From: Lamellibrachia satsuma
Taxonomy: Eukaryota > Annelida > Polychaeta > Sabellida > Siboglinidae
Direction: 5' to 3'
Length of the DNA stretch: 64,000 nt
NCBI GenBank assembly: GCA_033239005.1
Contig: BSQZ01000005.1
Location: 9,239,001-9,303,000, forward strand
Part shown: piece after piece, positions 48,265 to 59,933 of the stretch
Layout of the letters: every line of letters begins with the position of its first letter
Numbering within the stretch: the first letter of the stretch is position 1
Notes under the pieces: model-generated
Told to the model about the DNA's origin: nothing
What the model saw: only the letters and a program-made list of their open reading frames with translations
The model's database searches: none
Position numbers and translations under genes: made by a program

Positions 48265-51200
48265 ATGGTTAGGGTCATGTTGGGCAAATTTCACCACTTG
48301 CCTAAACTGGCCAGACGCAGTGCAGCTTCGGCAACATCTTATTATGGTCAGCTGACCATACGAGCGGCGGCACTACACAGTCATGTTTCAACCATTCATC
48401 GATGTTGCACTGGTAAGATTCACTCACATGTACCTACAAGGCATTGTCGCATGTTGCACATGAGCAGAGTGGCGTCATCGTGGGCACAGCTAGATGTATG
48501 CTGTCGTCTTGACGACGACCTGAAATGTTTGGATCCGGGCTACAATGTTCTAGACCAGGTGAGGTCTATGTCGGATCAGGGATGTTTCCAGTCGGGCTGT
48601 GTTCCCTTGATGTTGGAACGCCTAGTTCAAACGAGCTATGCCAGCCTTGTTGACAACTTCGAGTGGTTGCAGAAGAACAAGAACATCGCCTACATACAGC
48701 TTCTGCTCAGTGGCAACCTGGAGACGATCATGGCACCCATTCAGGAGCACACAAATTTCCCCGATCTTGTTGAACTTATTATCAAGCGACACAAAAGCTT
48801 CACGAACCTGGAGCTTGTCAATAGTCTTGTTGCATTGCTTTACCTTGCAACACCGCAAGATCACCCCGTTGTTACGATCCTGCTTGTGCAGTGTCGTAAG
48901 TGCATTCCGTCATTTGATTTTCCTTCATTGTCGGCGATGAGCAATGTGGTGAGAACGTTACCAGGGATCGACCCATTAAGTTCACGTAAACTTGTACAGA
49001 GACACAGGTCATTGCTGGTATCTACTGACCATGAGTGGACAGCCACTGATCTGGTGGCCCACTGCCAGCTCATGTTGAATCTCATGTTGTATAGCTCACC
49101 TGATCTTCTACTTCGGAGCGCCCGCAGTCTCGAGAAGGTGCTGATGACGCTAAACATCGAGACTGAACCAGAGAATCTTGGCACGTACGTTCGTACGGCA
49201 CAGAAAATATTCACCTTTCATAAGACAGACAAGATGAACGCGAGGAATGTTCTTGCGACCATCTCCAAGGCATGCCACACTGTTGCTGGCCAGCTTGAAG
49301 CACACCATATCGCCGAGATCTGCCATGCTCTGAGGAAGGCACGTTGTTATGACAGCCGCGTTGCCGGGGTGATGGAGAAACGTGCCTACGAACTGCTGCT
49401 GACTACTGACTGCAAACTGCGTGAGATCTCAAACCTGTTCTATGCACTTACCAGACGGACGCCGTCGAACATAAAGAGCACCTTTGAAGAGGCGCTTCTC
49501 TCTGCTCTTAACCGAACTGACGTCGACGTCGTCATCCTGTCAAATCTCGCAGACTCGCTTGGTTCGATAGGTCAAGTGAATCGCGAACTTCTGCTGAGTA
49601 TTCACCAGCTTGTGGCCAACAAGGCAGACCACATTGTGACCTACATGAGCCGCTATCAGAAGATAGTCCGCTTCCTCATTCGCAAGAGATTCCGCAACAA
49701 GGAACATGAGTTTCTGCTGAAGGAGAAGCTGCTAGACTATGTCAACAAACGGGAATGCATCTACATGTACAGTATGCCTTTCATTGCCGCATTCATCTTG
49801 CCAACCTCATATGACATTCTCCCGGAGCAGTTCTACCGTAAGCTGCTCCAGTCGATTCCACGGTGGAGTGCCGGAGAGCTCTACCGGCTCGCCGTGGGAC
49901 TCAATGCAATGCGTCAGCCGATGACTGGGCAGCTTCGTCGGCAGGTGTCGATGATACAGAACTATCTATACCAGAACATTGCTGAGTGTGTCGGTGGCAT
50001 CAGCAGCTTTGACCAGCTTTATCAGCTGACTCTTGGACTCGCTGTTCAGAACCGCAACCACGATCCGTCGCTCACTGAGAAACTCATGAGGATGTACACA
50101 AGCTTCTCACGTGACCTCAACGATGTTTCACTGGCGAAAACAACGCAGGTTTTTAGTGCATTGAACTTCTATCTACCACGTGTCTATGAAGACATGGTCC
50201 AGATGGTGTTACGTGAACATAAGACCCTTGACCTTGAGAAGGTCATGCTCGTGCTGAATGCCATCGCACAGATTGGGTATCAGCCGAAGCAGATGGACGA
50301 GTTGGTCAACGTTGTGTTGATTCCAGCGTGCGCTAGACTACGGGCGGAGAATAAGCTCGCTGAGCTTCTGGCAGTCATGAAGAACCTGACCCAGCTACAG
50401 GTGTTTCCTGTTGAACAACTCACAGACATCTTCCAACTTGGCTTCTTGGAGGACATGGACCAATACATGGAGGGTAAGTCAGGGAACAGGGGGCATAGTC
50501 ATTGAGGACATGGACCAATACATGGAGGGTAAGTCAGGGAACAGGGGGCGTAGTCATTGAGAACATGGACCAATACATGGAGGGTAAGTCAGGGAACAGG
50601 GGGCGTAATCATTGAGGACATGGACCAATACATGGAGGGTAAGTCATGGAACAGGAGGCATAGTCATTGAGGACATGGACCAATACATGGAGGGTAAGTC
50701 ATGGAACAAGAGGCGTAGTCATTGAGGACATGGACCAATACATGGAGGGTAAGTCAGGGAACAGGGGGCGTAGTCATTGAGGACATGGACCAATACATGG
50801 AGGGTAAGTCAGGGAACAGGAGGCGTAGTCATTGAGGACATGGACCAATACATGGAGGGTAAGTCAGGGAACAGGGGGCGTAGTCATTGAGGACATGGAC
50901 CAATACATGGAGGGTAAGTCAGGGAACAGGGGGCGTAGTCATTGAGGACATGGACCAATACATGGAGGGTAAGTCAGGGAACAGGGGCGTAGTCATTGAG
51001 GACATGGACCAATACATGGAGCGTAAGTCATGGAACAGGAGGCGTAGTCATTGAGGACATGGACCAATAGGTGGAGAGTAAGTCATGGAACAAAGGATGC
51101 AGCAGTGTTGATAGAAGGGGTGGCAGTAAGCGTTGGAAGGCTATTGTAATTAAGGTTTTTCATAATAATGCTTTTCTTTGGTCATGATGGTTTGAGGCAA

Positions 51201-54200
51201 CACTTTTTAGTGTTTTTTTCAAATAAAGTTTGTGATGTAAAAGATGCTGTAGCTAATTGTAATTGGTGTATATTTGTTGCAATTACATGGACAAAGTCAG
51301 TTACAATTATGGCATGATTTCAAAACCAGAGTAAATTACAATTATTTTGCACGCAGTCAATAATATTCTACGTAATCAGTGACATAATCCAAGCTCTAGT
51401 AACTAATGGTTTGCGTCCTGCCTTCAGACGTGCCACAACAGCGTCAGAACGTAGAACGTGCCATGATGGTGCTCAACCGAGATGTTGTCCTCGAATGTCC
51501 TCAGCTTGACGTGCCATGGTTTCACGAGACTTACTGCACAGAGAACGCCATTCAAGGTAAGTGCCAGGGCAGTTTTAGTACAAAGGACTCTGCTTAACAG
51601 AATTGGCCTAAAACTGGGCTTGTTGACAAAATGTTCCAGATGACTGCTTTTTCTAAATTCACTACATGGCACTAGCAGTAGCAAGGATCATACGATGATC
51701 AACACGAGTTGAGAAATGGAGAGGTCAGTCAACTTGACCACCGAGCAGCCAGTGACATTACTATTGACCCCCATGGTATTAATCTATGTTCGTTATTTCA
51801 ATGTTTAATTGCTTTTTTTGTAATTTCCTTGTAGAACTGTTCGAGTCTATTACAAATGCCTAGAAAGGGGTAAGTTCAAAAACAAATGAATCATCAGAAT
51901 CATCGTCAAATGAATGGTTGCGGCAACTCTATGGAACACTTTGTCTAACCACATTAAAACAGGCACTAACTACTATACTAGTTTGAAATCTTGACTAAAG
52001 GCTAATTTCTTTCAAACCTGTAGTATTTCTGTCTCCTGCAGACTAACGTGGTAGTTGCTGTATTCATTGTCACTTTACTATGAATATTTTCTGTAATCTT
52101 ATTTACAGTAGTTTTTTTAAAACATAATTTTACTATATTTTTATTAATTATTGTATTGCAACATTGTGCTATAGGGGAAGGCAGTGTTAGTTGAGCTGTT
52201 TTTTATTCTTTTTGATGTCTAGGGCACAATCATATTCATAGGTCAATATTGTTTTTATTCACATAAACTATGATTATTAGTAGATCATTTTATACCAAGA
52301 TAATATATCTAGCATGCATAGATAATTATATACAGCTGATTCAAATAGGGTTGGTAAGCTGGCTCAACTAACACTTGGTGTGGGGTAAATTGAGCCAGTT
52401 GCGTAAATACTTTATTTGTATACTTTACGTAGGCCTTGTGCAAAAAATTCATAACAACTCATAGCCAACACATCTACCCAATTGGTACAACACACCTCTG
52501 ACAAGTCTACACACTTAATTAATAAGTTGACACACTTAATTAATATAGACTTATAGGCAAACCGCAACCTGTGTAACTAAATGCTAATATGTTACCTTGT
52601 AGCCATCTGATGTCCCAATTTGCTTAACAAAATGAATTCCTTCATGTATTTTGGGTTAAAGAACACTCGTCTTCATTCTGTAAGTGAAGCGATGTAAATA
52701 ATCTTCTTGTCTGTGCATAGTTAAACCATTTGTAAGTGCATAAACAATAAATTATGGTCACGTGCATTGATAGTTTACACAGTAGCAGACATTAATTACA
52801 ATTACTAAACGTTTCAAAAAACATCAAAAACATACTTTTAGCTCACATGTTCTGACCGTTGTGACAAATGTAACCTATTGTACATCAATCATGTCTAATA
52901 GCATGTTAAACCACTGGGTGTTACCATGTAACTGTCACTGCTGTAGTTTCTCGGGAAACATAGCTGGCTCAACTAACACTACCTTCCCCTATAATTAATT
53001 TTATAAAGTATTATTATCAATATTTTAATCTGTTTGTTTATTTAGCAATACTAAACCATGTTATTACCATGCTACTGTTTCAAAGCTTAGGCTATTTCAT
53101 TAGACCCCACTTTGTCTACAGTGTCTTGATGAAGAGACACTAAAAAGTCTATTGGTCCTTTCTACCTAGGGTCTGTGCATGGAAAGTAACACAAAATGGA
53201 AACATCCTGTTATGGACTTATGGAGCCAATGGTCTCTATCTACAAAAAACTTACAGGCCCTGCATTAGCCGCTGCTCTGATTGTTCCATGAACAGACTTT
53301 GGGTCAATTACAAGATTTAACAAGATTTAACAAGATTTGCCATCCAAGTCAAAGGCCCAGATGGCAAGTGGACAAGGAAGCCATTGGCTTATCGAGAGTC
53401 CAACAATGTTCATCTACTTATAACCCGCCCTTCTGAGATATGTGTCAACCTTGTTTTTAAACATATTCACACTGCTAGCAGTTACACAATCTGTAGACAA
53501 TTTGTTCCATTCATTTATTGTCCTCTGTGAGAACGAGTGCTTCCTGATGTCCAATCTACATTGATCCTTTACTAATGTTACCTCATGTCCTCTAGTTCTG
53601 CTATTACATTGTAATTGGAAGTGAAACAGCAATTCCAGAATTGATGTTACGTTTTTAAATGTATTTGTGAAAATGTATGTGTTTGTCATCATATGCAGAA
53701 ATTAAACATAACAGCTCTAAATTAGATGTCTGTTTCTGGCATTGAGTATATCTATGGTTGCTCTGTGCATTTGCTATTATTTAGATATGGAATTGATAAC
53801 TGGAATCGATATAATGTAATTGACCCCAAGTCTGACCCCGAGTGCCTTGTCAAGGGGGATCCATTATTATGGATCCTTCTGTCTTGAGCAGACAATGGTT
53901 TGCGCCGTCATGATTGTCAGTTCTGTTCTGCACATCGCCTGGTGTGGCACGAGAGCCCCACTCTGACAAGGTAGTCTCTGCCGCACTTGCTGCAGGTGAA
54001 GGTCGTCGGCTGAGATGGTGCAGGTTTTGCAGACCTCTGCTTTCGCTGGTCCCTCTTCTCTTCTCTTCTCTTCTCAGCCAATTGCATTGATCCTTTATGT
54101 TCTGCTTGTCTGCAATATAAGAGAACTTTATTGTTATTGTAGAGCCAAGGACCACTGCCAGTGCCAGCTCTCGCTTCAGAGACGAGATTGAGAGTTGCTT

Positions 54201-54438
54201 GACTGACTACCTCGGGGGCAAGGAGTATCTCACCCGCTGGGTCTACTCACCCTACTACCAAATCATCAGTAGGTCATATGTTTAACTCTTGCTACCGGGT
54301 ACTAGAACTGTCTGCTATTCACAGAGGCTCTCATGGTACAGTTGTTTATTTATAATTTGTTTCTAAATTCCTAAATATTTAATATAGTTATGTTTGCAAA
54401 CATAATTATATTAAATATTTAGAAACATATAATATATA

Positions 54439-54486
<48 letters not shown>

Positions 54487-56715
54487 TTGCTGCATGAAGC
54501 TGTAATCTTAACTGATATAATAAGATTGTACTTATGTCATGTGCAAAAAACAAAGTTTTTAAAAAAATATTAAGCTATAAATGCTACCGTTTTTGTATTA
54601 AAGTTCATATAAGTCATGTTAATTATAATCCATTTAAGTTTCTGGATTATGTTGTAACATTATTATCAAGGTTGATTTTTCAAGCCTCTTAACAAATAGT
54701 TTTTCAAGGCAATGTTTATAATATGGATGTTTCCCAGTTTCCAGTATCATGGTTCCTGGTCCACCTGTTTCAGACTTCCAGTGTTTGCTGGACGATGCAG
54801 ATAATCCAGTCGCTATTGGAACTCGAGATGAGACTGACTTGCAAAAGTGAGTAAAAGTGAAGATGTACTCGTCATATAAATTGATGTCAAATTATATTGA
54901 AAAAAGTGTAGCTGAACTCCTCCAGTGTCTGTCCCTTCGTCAGCATTCACCTGAACTCTTCCAGTGTCTGTCCCTTCGTCAGCATTCACCTGAACTCCTC
55001 CAGTGTCTGTCCCTTCGTCAGCATTCACCTGAACTCCTCCAGTGTCTGTCCCTTCGTCAGCATTCACCTGAACTCCTCCAGTGTCTGTCCCTTCGTCAGC
55101 ATTCACCTGAACTCCTCCAGTGTCTGTCCTTTTGTCAGCATTCACCTGAACTCCAGTGTTGTGTGAACATTTTCTTTGTAATTAAGTGAAGATGCTTATT
55201 GCAATACCTTGAATAAAAATATTTTCTATAAAGTGACCAGCAAACCTCTAGATTGATTGCTATCTTCAGATGCTGGTAAAACCCTGATCAAAATGTATTT
55301 TTTTAAACTAAGGGATGATCTTGAAAAAATTATGTACAACACTACATTGAATCAATCTTGTTCACCTTCAGACCTCCCCTCCACCCACTACATGAATTTT
55401 TTTTACATCGATTTGTTGATACCCATGAAAATGTCCTTGTCCTTCAGACCATAGCTATAAGATACCTTTCCTATTAAGCCGTCACAACGCAAAACTGCCA
55501 TCATGCGCATGAAGTCAGCAGCTTTATGAACTGTTATTGGAAAATAAACAATGTCTTGGAGAAAAATACATCGACAACGCTAAACAGAACAGCTGCTAAC
55601 ACCCGTCCCGCAATTAGACTAAGTTCATAGTGTCATACATCCGTGTTTTGATATCGTCCCCTTATTTGTTATTTACTCGGTCACTGCCTGGTGTATAGTT
55701 GATGTGTACGTGGTCCTTCAGAGTGGCCATATTGACTCTCACTGACCAGAGTTATTGCTACAACTCAAAGCGACTGACGGGCAGGGAGATGCTGCGGAAG
55801 AGGCAGCTGGAGATAATGGGATACCAGGTGGCAGAGGTAGGTGGGAAAGATGGGATCAAATCATCTTCATCATATTCTTGTAGTTAACGACCACCTTCAA
55901 CCTACTTAACATTTTGTTGTGTTAGAATTGGTGAGTCCACAACGGGTTACACAGTGTGGGATCTTTTACTTCCCTGGCATAGACACCAGGTAAAACGGAC
56001 CAATAGCTTTTAGTGTCTCCTCCAAGAAAGGCAAAGTGAGGTGAACGAAATTGTCCACGTTTCGAAATGGCAGGAGGTCGACTTGAACCCCGATCCTCTC
56101 GATCGACAGTCCCACGTTCCAACCACCAACCTACCGGGTTGTAATGCCAGCAAAATTTTTATGTCACAATTGTTTTTTAAAACTGCAGGATCAGTGAGGC
56201 AGTAATTAGAGCAATGATAAGGTTTGTAATTGTTGGATCATAGTTTGCATTGGCATTTAGTAAATTATCAGTCACATTTCATATCGATATTTATTGAAGC
56301 AGCCAATCTGAATTGTTGAATGCATAGCCATTTAAAAAACAATTTACCATTTTAGGGTTAGTCTTTTTTATTCGAGGAAAGGTAACTGACATCCTATGTG
56401 GTAATGCTTTTTGTGCACAAAGTTGTGAACTGATAAGAATAACAGAACGCTGGCAGAATAAGTGATATTGCAATTATTCACGCTAAGGTATTGAGCGATG
56501 CTTGTCTAATGACTTGGTTCAGAACAACAGTGAGAGAGATTTGGTTCAGAACAATAGTGTCTCTCAAGGGGCCAAGATTAGGCACTTTTTGAAGCATCTG
56601 TTGTTAATGTGAGGATGTTTTGTTTTAGATTCCCCACTTTGACTGGTACTCTATGGCACTGGCAGACTGGCAGGCCAAGATTGATTACCTTCAGTCCAAG
56701 ATCGGCACTCCATAA
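48265..56715 (+). CDS. FASTK-domain mitochondrial RNA-binding protein with RAP domain
   Basis: Six coding exons: 48265-50473, 51428-51556, 54143-54268, 54774-54846, 55722-55836 and 56629-56715, all GT-AG and in phase, giving 912 aa. The first exon is 2.2 kb and uninterrupted. The N-terminus is basic, Arg/Ser/Ala-rich and without acids (first 40 residues), as in mitochondrial targeting peptides. The middle is a helical repeat-like region. FAST_1/FAST_2-type sequence spans roughly 550-820. The C-terminal RAP domain (about 846-910) has VAILTLTDQSYCYNSKRLTG, LRKRQLEIMGYQVAE and IPHFDWYS, matching the family pattern of a hydrophobic strand, QLxxxGY and PxFxW. Family role: FASTKD proteins bind and process mitochondrial mRNAs and rRNA. 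Which of FASTKD1-5 is unclear. Intron 1 starts with an array that copies the exon end. Introns 2-5 hold a TIR element, SINEs, LINE pieces and a minisatellite. Confidence 0.93.
50449..51090 (+). repeat. 55-bp minisatellite copying the FASTKD exon 1/intron 1 boundary
   Basis: Twelve units at a 55-bp period (one of 54), each GAGGACATGGACCAATACAT, then GGAGGGTAAGTCAGGGAACA, then GGGGGCGTAGTCATT. The first unit is the last 25 coding bases plus the authentic donor; ten further units retain (A/C)GGTAAGTC-like or GCGTAAGTC donors and the last has AGAGTAAGTC. Read-through from exon 1 meets a TGA at 50503-50505. Confidence 0.95.
52170..52993. mobile_element. 824-bp non-autonomous DNA transposon with 27-bp terminal inverted repeats
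   Basis: The left end TATAGGGGAAGGCAGTGTTA continuing GTTGAGC is the reverse complement of the right end (GCTCAAC, TAACACTACCTTCCCCTATA) with one mismatch. An internal partial copy of the end sequence (GGCTCAACTAACACTTGG) sits at 52355-52375. The interior is AT-rich without a transposase. TA or TATA may be the target duplication. The superfamily is not assigned. It lies in FASTKD intron 2. Confidence 0.85.
53085..53310 (+). mobile_element. tRNA-derived SINE, body and 3' part, FASTKD intron 2
   Basis: Shares CCCCACTTTGTCTACAGTGT, TGAAGAGACACTAAAAAGTC, GGTCTGTGCATGGAAAGTAA, GTTATGGACTTATGGAGCC and TCTACAAAAAACTTACAGG with the copies at 15455 and 27284. Confidence 0.65.
53320..53692 (-). mobile_element. 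LINE C-terminal and 3' end fragment
   Basis: The minus frame gives TRGHEVTLVKDQCRLDIRKH, then SFSQRTINEWNKLSTDCVTA and NMFKNKVDTYLRRAGYK. This is the conserved C-terminal tail of CR1-like LINEs (usual form TRGHxxKL, DIRKNFFSxRVxNxWNxLP). The 3' end is repeated AAATCTTGTT on the minus strand. It is the best reference for the fragments at 17340, 24306 and 46470. Confidence 0.82.
53845..54075 (-). mobile_element. LINE zinc-finger tail fragment
   Basis: The minus frame contains TFTCSKCGRDYLVRVGLSCH then TRRC, a CCHC-type finger like the CGRxCxSRIGLxSHxRRC tail of many invertebrate LINE ORF2 proteins, preceded by RRRDQRKQRS. It ends about 70 bp before FASTKD exon 3. Confidence 0.7.
54371..54422. 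repeat. Near-perfect 52-bp palindrome
   Basis: Arms of 26 bp with no spacer: CTAAATATTTAATATAGTTA with TGTTTG on the left mirrors CAAACA with TAATTATATTAAATATTTAG on the right, with one mismatch. FASTKD intron 3. Confidence 0.92.
54438..54484. repeat. (CA)n(TA)n microsatellite
   Basis: About eight CA followed by fifteen TA dinucleotides, just after the palindrome. Confidence 0.93.
54913..55165 (+). repeat. 39-bp minisatellite in FASTKD intron 4
   Basis: Six units of CTGAACTCCTCCAGTGTCTG followed by TCCCTTCGTCAGCATTCAC plus a partial seventh. The period is a multiple of three, so both strands stay open (13-residue periods SPELLQCLSLRQH and NADEGTDTGGVQV). The array is between proven exons and is treated as non-coding. 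Confidence 0.93.
55925..56150 (-). mobile_element. tRNA-derived SINE, near full-length, FASTKD intron 5
   Basis: The minus strand reads GGTAGGTTGGTGGTTGGAAC (box A region), then GGATCGGGGTTCAAGTCGAC (box B, GGTTCAAGTC), and the body ends in sequence complementary to GGTGAGTCCACAACGGG. It is the best tRNA-like head among the copies. Confidence 0.78.
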
Positions 56716-59549
56716 ATGCAGTTAAAATACACATATACTGGCAGAGCTGTGAGTAAAATCAGATTAGAATGAAATTATTACAACAAGCATTTATGTATAT
56801 AGAGGTCAGACCATATTGTATGCTCCCATTGGTGGCCATGTTAAACTGTTTGTAAATGTTAAAAGTCTGTGGTTTTGGCCAAACAAAAAATGGCTGTCAG
56901 ATAAAGAAAGTGGATGTCAGGAATTTTTATAAGTTCTCATAATTAATTTTTGTTACAATTATCATAATGTTATAAAAGGTAGTGAGGAAACGTAGAAATT
57001 AATTGCGGTGTGCATTCTATGTGTTTTGTCTAATGCACCCCCTCTAAATACCTCTCTATCCGATTTTGCAACATTCACGAAAGACTCTCTTTCGTACTGC
57101 AAAAAAGGCTTACTTGAATGATTAGTTATATTTTAATAGCCTTTGTACTAATTTTCTCTTGAACTTACCATTTCGTATAAAGTATGTTTTCCTCACTTTT
57201 GAAGTTGTTTTAATTCGTATGTGTGGCCAGGAGTAAGTAATAAAGTAACCTCTGTGAAAGTGTCCCTGTGATAAACAGTGATTATAATCAAGATATGAAT
57301 TGTCAAGGCAGTATTTCAACATAACAGGATATTATTTGTCTCACATAAATCAGTATCTGTTTTTGTGAAACAACCTATATTGTGTGAAAATTATAATAAA
57401 AATAGGAATTGTGAAGTCAGTATTTAAATATAGCAGGGCATTTTGTATGTAGCCACCCATAGATTGTACCTGTTGTATGTATATACAAATTGTGACGTAT
57501 CAAATTAGTATTGCTATATTGCTAGGGTACTCTCTCTTAAGAGGTTGAAAAGGAAATAGGATCAAATTTCAAGGTGTCAAAATACCATGTGTCCATAATT
57601 ATATTTGGGGCACAATGTTGATATTATGAGATAAACGTTATAACAGAAACATGTATCATCAGTGTTGACCACTGATTTTCTAGTACTATTAATGTGCTTA
57701 TTGTTTGCTTGATATGTAGGGCGTACAAAAATACAATTTTGAACAGCATTTTTGGCTTAAGGTGTTGATTGTAAGGGTTTTGTTTGGAGGTGATTTGCCT
57801 CCATGATTCAAAGACAACAATGCCTAGTATTATGTGTACGTTGAATGTGTTCGTTGATATGTGAAACTTTTGATTTATGCCTGGATTGATCTGTAAATCT
57901 GATCTGTGTTAATCTATTTATGTTTGTGTTGGTTGAACCAATAATGTTTTACAACAGGAACTGCAGGGTGCTTCAACATTTCTGGAGTGTAGTGTCTTCT
58001 GAACTGGTGTTTCTAATGTGTAGTGTGGGTTTTGAAGAGAAAGTGCTTATGCTAAGTCTCCAGTATACCATAATCTGAATTGAAGATGAGTTATAATTAT
58101 TATGCTGTACATCTGTCCTTCTTTTTTATGTAAAAATATCTTTTAAATCGTGAAATTTAATTATTGAAGATACAAAGCCTGATTTTTTTTTCGTAACATC
58201 ATGCTAATATTTCAACTCAAATATCATGTTTATTTTTAAGAAGGGTGAGGTCAATATTTATGAACACATAACATTCAAATTATATCTAAAAATTGGTGGT
58301 TCATTAAAATACATTTTGGCGGTCAAGATGTAAAAAAGTAGATAACTATTATACAGGTCCCATAGCTTATAAAATATAACATGATTTTACGATACATAAA
58401 ATCAGACTGTACTTTTAAAGGTGCAAATATTACAGGTATGATCACAGTTGTGGTGTAAGCCTACTAAGAGTAGGTGTCCAGCTTGGTTATCTTTGTATAT
58501 ACAAAATTGTCCTCACTTGCCATATAGGTTAATAAGCAGTGTCGATCACAGTGAATCAAAAATAGGCAACAAGGCAGTGATTATAAGCTATACACAGAGC
58601 TGCAGGTTGTAATAGCATTGAACCAGTATGAGTTAACTGAACTGAGGACATTTCTTGCCTATGTGCCAGATGCTTCAACATGCATCAGTAGCCGTAAAGG
58701 AAATTTTTTCTCTAACTTTAAGTGTGGCTTAAACGTGATAGATTTTGGTGCATATTTTTGGGCTTTGATGATGCAGACAATTGCTTCATGATAATTTTCT
58801 GCATATACTGTTTTATTCAGTAAGCTGCTTTGTAATGATGTTGGATTGGTGAATTCAGATATACCCATGGTTAAATTGGTGTTGAACAAAACTGATTGCA
58901 TTTATGTGTCAGCATTCTACATTTTACAATGAGATGTCATGCATGTTTACATGTTGTTACTGTGATAATAAATATGTCATATCTAATATCTTGTGTGCCA
59001 AATTTATGCCTATGTGTTTCATCCCAGAATATTAATTTGAATAATAAACATTATGTTACAGTTAAGATGCATTTACAAATATGTTAAAATGCAATTTATC
59101 TATAAATACATCTTGCATCATTAAAGTTGTTGCCACATGAACTGCAAAACAGGTACATAGGATTTGCAGCTCATTTTGTCTGGTTTATTAGAAACCCAAC
59201 TTATGATTGAATCAAGTGGCTTTAAAAAGCAAATATGTTGAACTAGCCGAGTTACCTGGTGTTGCACTTCAAGAGCTTATGAATCCTTGCACTACCCGGT
59301 ACAGAATTAAAAAATGGTGCGAACCATCACCATGGTTCCCCGAGTTCCAAAATCTCAGCCCCATACATGCAAAACTGACGGAGATATGAGGGAACAAACA
59401 AACAGACTTAGCCACAAACTGTTTTATAGTAGATCACATAGATAGAGCCAACTGTTTGTGAGAGACACCAGGCTGTAGACTGACCACATAGTGACATAAG
59501 TATCCAACTCCACTTCACTGTCACTGATGATGATGTCTAACATAGCGCG
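56716..59549. other. FASTKD 3' UTR and flank; repeat-like piece at 59200-59440
   Basis: No coding exon is supported. The segment 59200-59440 (GCCGAGTTACCTGGTGTTGC, then CTGACGGAGATATGAGGGAA, then CAAACAAACAGACTTAG) looks like a decayed interspersed element with a CAAACAAACAGAC-type tail, but I cannot name it. The remainder is AT-rich single-copy-looking DNA. Confidence 0.4.
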
Positions 59550-59879
59550 GAAGCAGGTATTCGTGTAGACAAGGTGCTCATGGAAGCAGGTATTTGTGTA
59601 GACAAGGTGCTCATGGAAGCAGGTATTCGTGTAGACAAGGTGCTCATGGAAGCAGGTATTCGTGTAGACAAGGTGCTCATGGAAGCAGGTATTCGTGTAG
59701 ACAAGGCGCTCATGGAAGCAGGTAGTCGTGTAGACAAGGTGCTCATGGAAGCAGGTATTTGTGTAGACAAGGCGCTCATGGAAGCAGGTATTCGTGTAGA
59801 CAAGGCGCTCATGGAAGCAGGTATTCGTGTAGACAAGGTGCTCATGGAAGCAGGTATTCGTGTAGACAAGGCGCTCATG
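59550..59879 (+). repeat. 33-bp satellite block, 10 units
   Basis: Exactly ten 33-bp units (GAAGCAGGTATTCGTGTAGA then CAAGGTGCTCATG, with GTGCTC/GCGCTC and TTCG/TTTG/GTCG variants). Open frames on both strands with an 11-residue period are artefacts. Confidence 0.95.
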
Positions 59880-59933
59880 GCACTTTGCTCCATTATCAGA
59901 GCTAGTTTTGGCTGCATACAATTCAGCACCCAG
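59880..59933 (+). repeat. 54-bp linker, copy 1
   Basis: A unique-looking 54-bp sequence (CACTTTGCTCCATTATCAGA, TAGTTTTGGCTGCATACAAT, CAGCACCCAG) between the 33-bp and 49-bp blocks. It is repeated at 62518-62571. Confidence 0.93.

Noticed and set aside
54813..55189. 110-codon frames on both strands in the 39-bp repeat
   Set aside because: They are intronic between FASTKD exons 4 and 5 and simultaneously open on both strands because of a 39-bp period.
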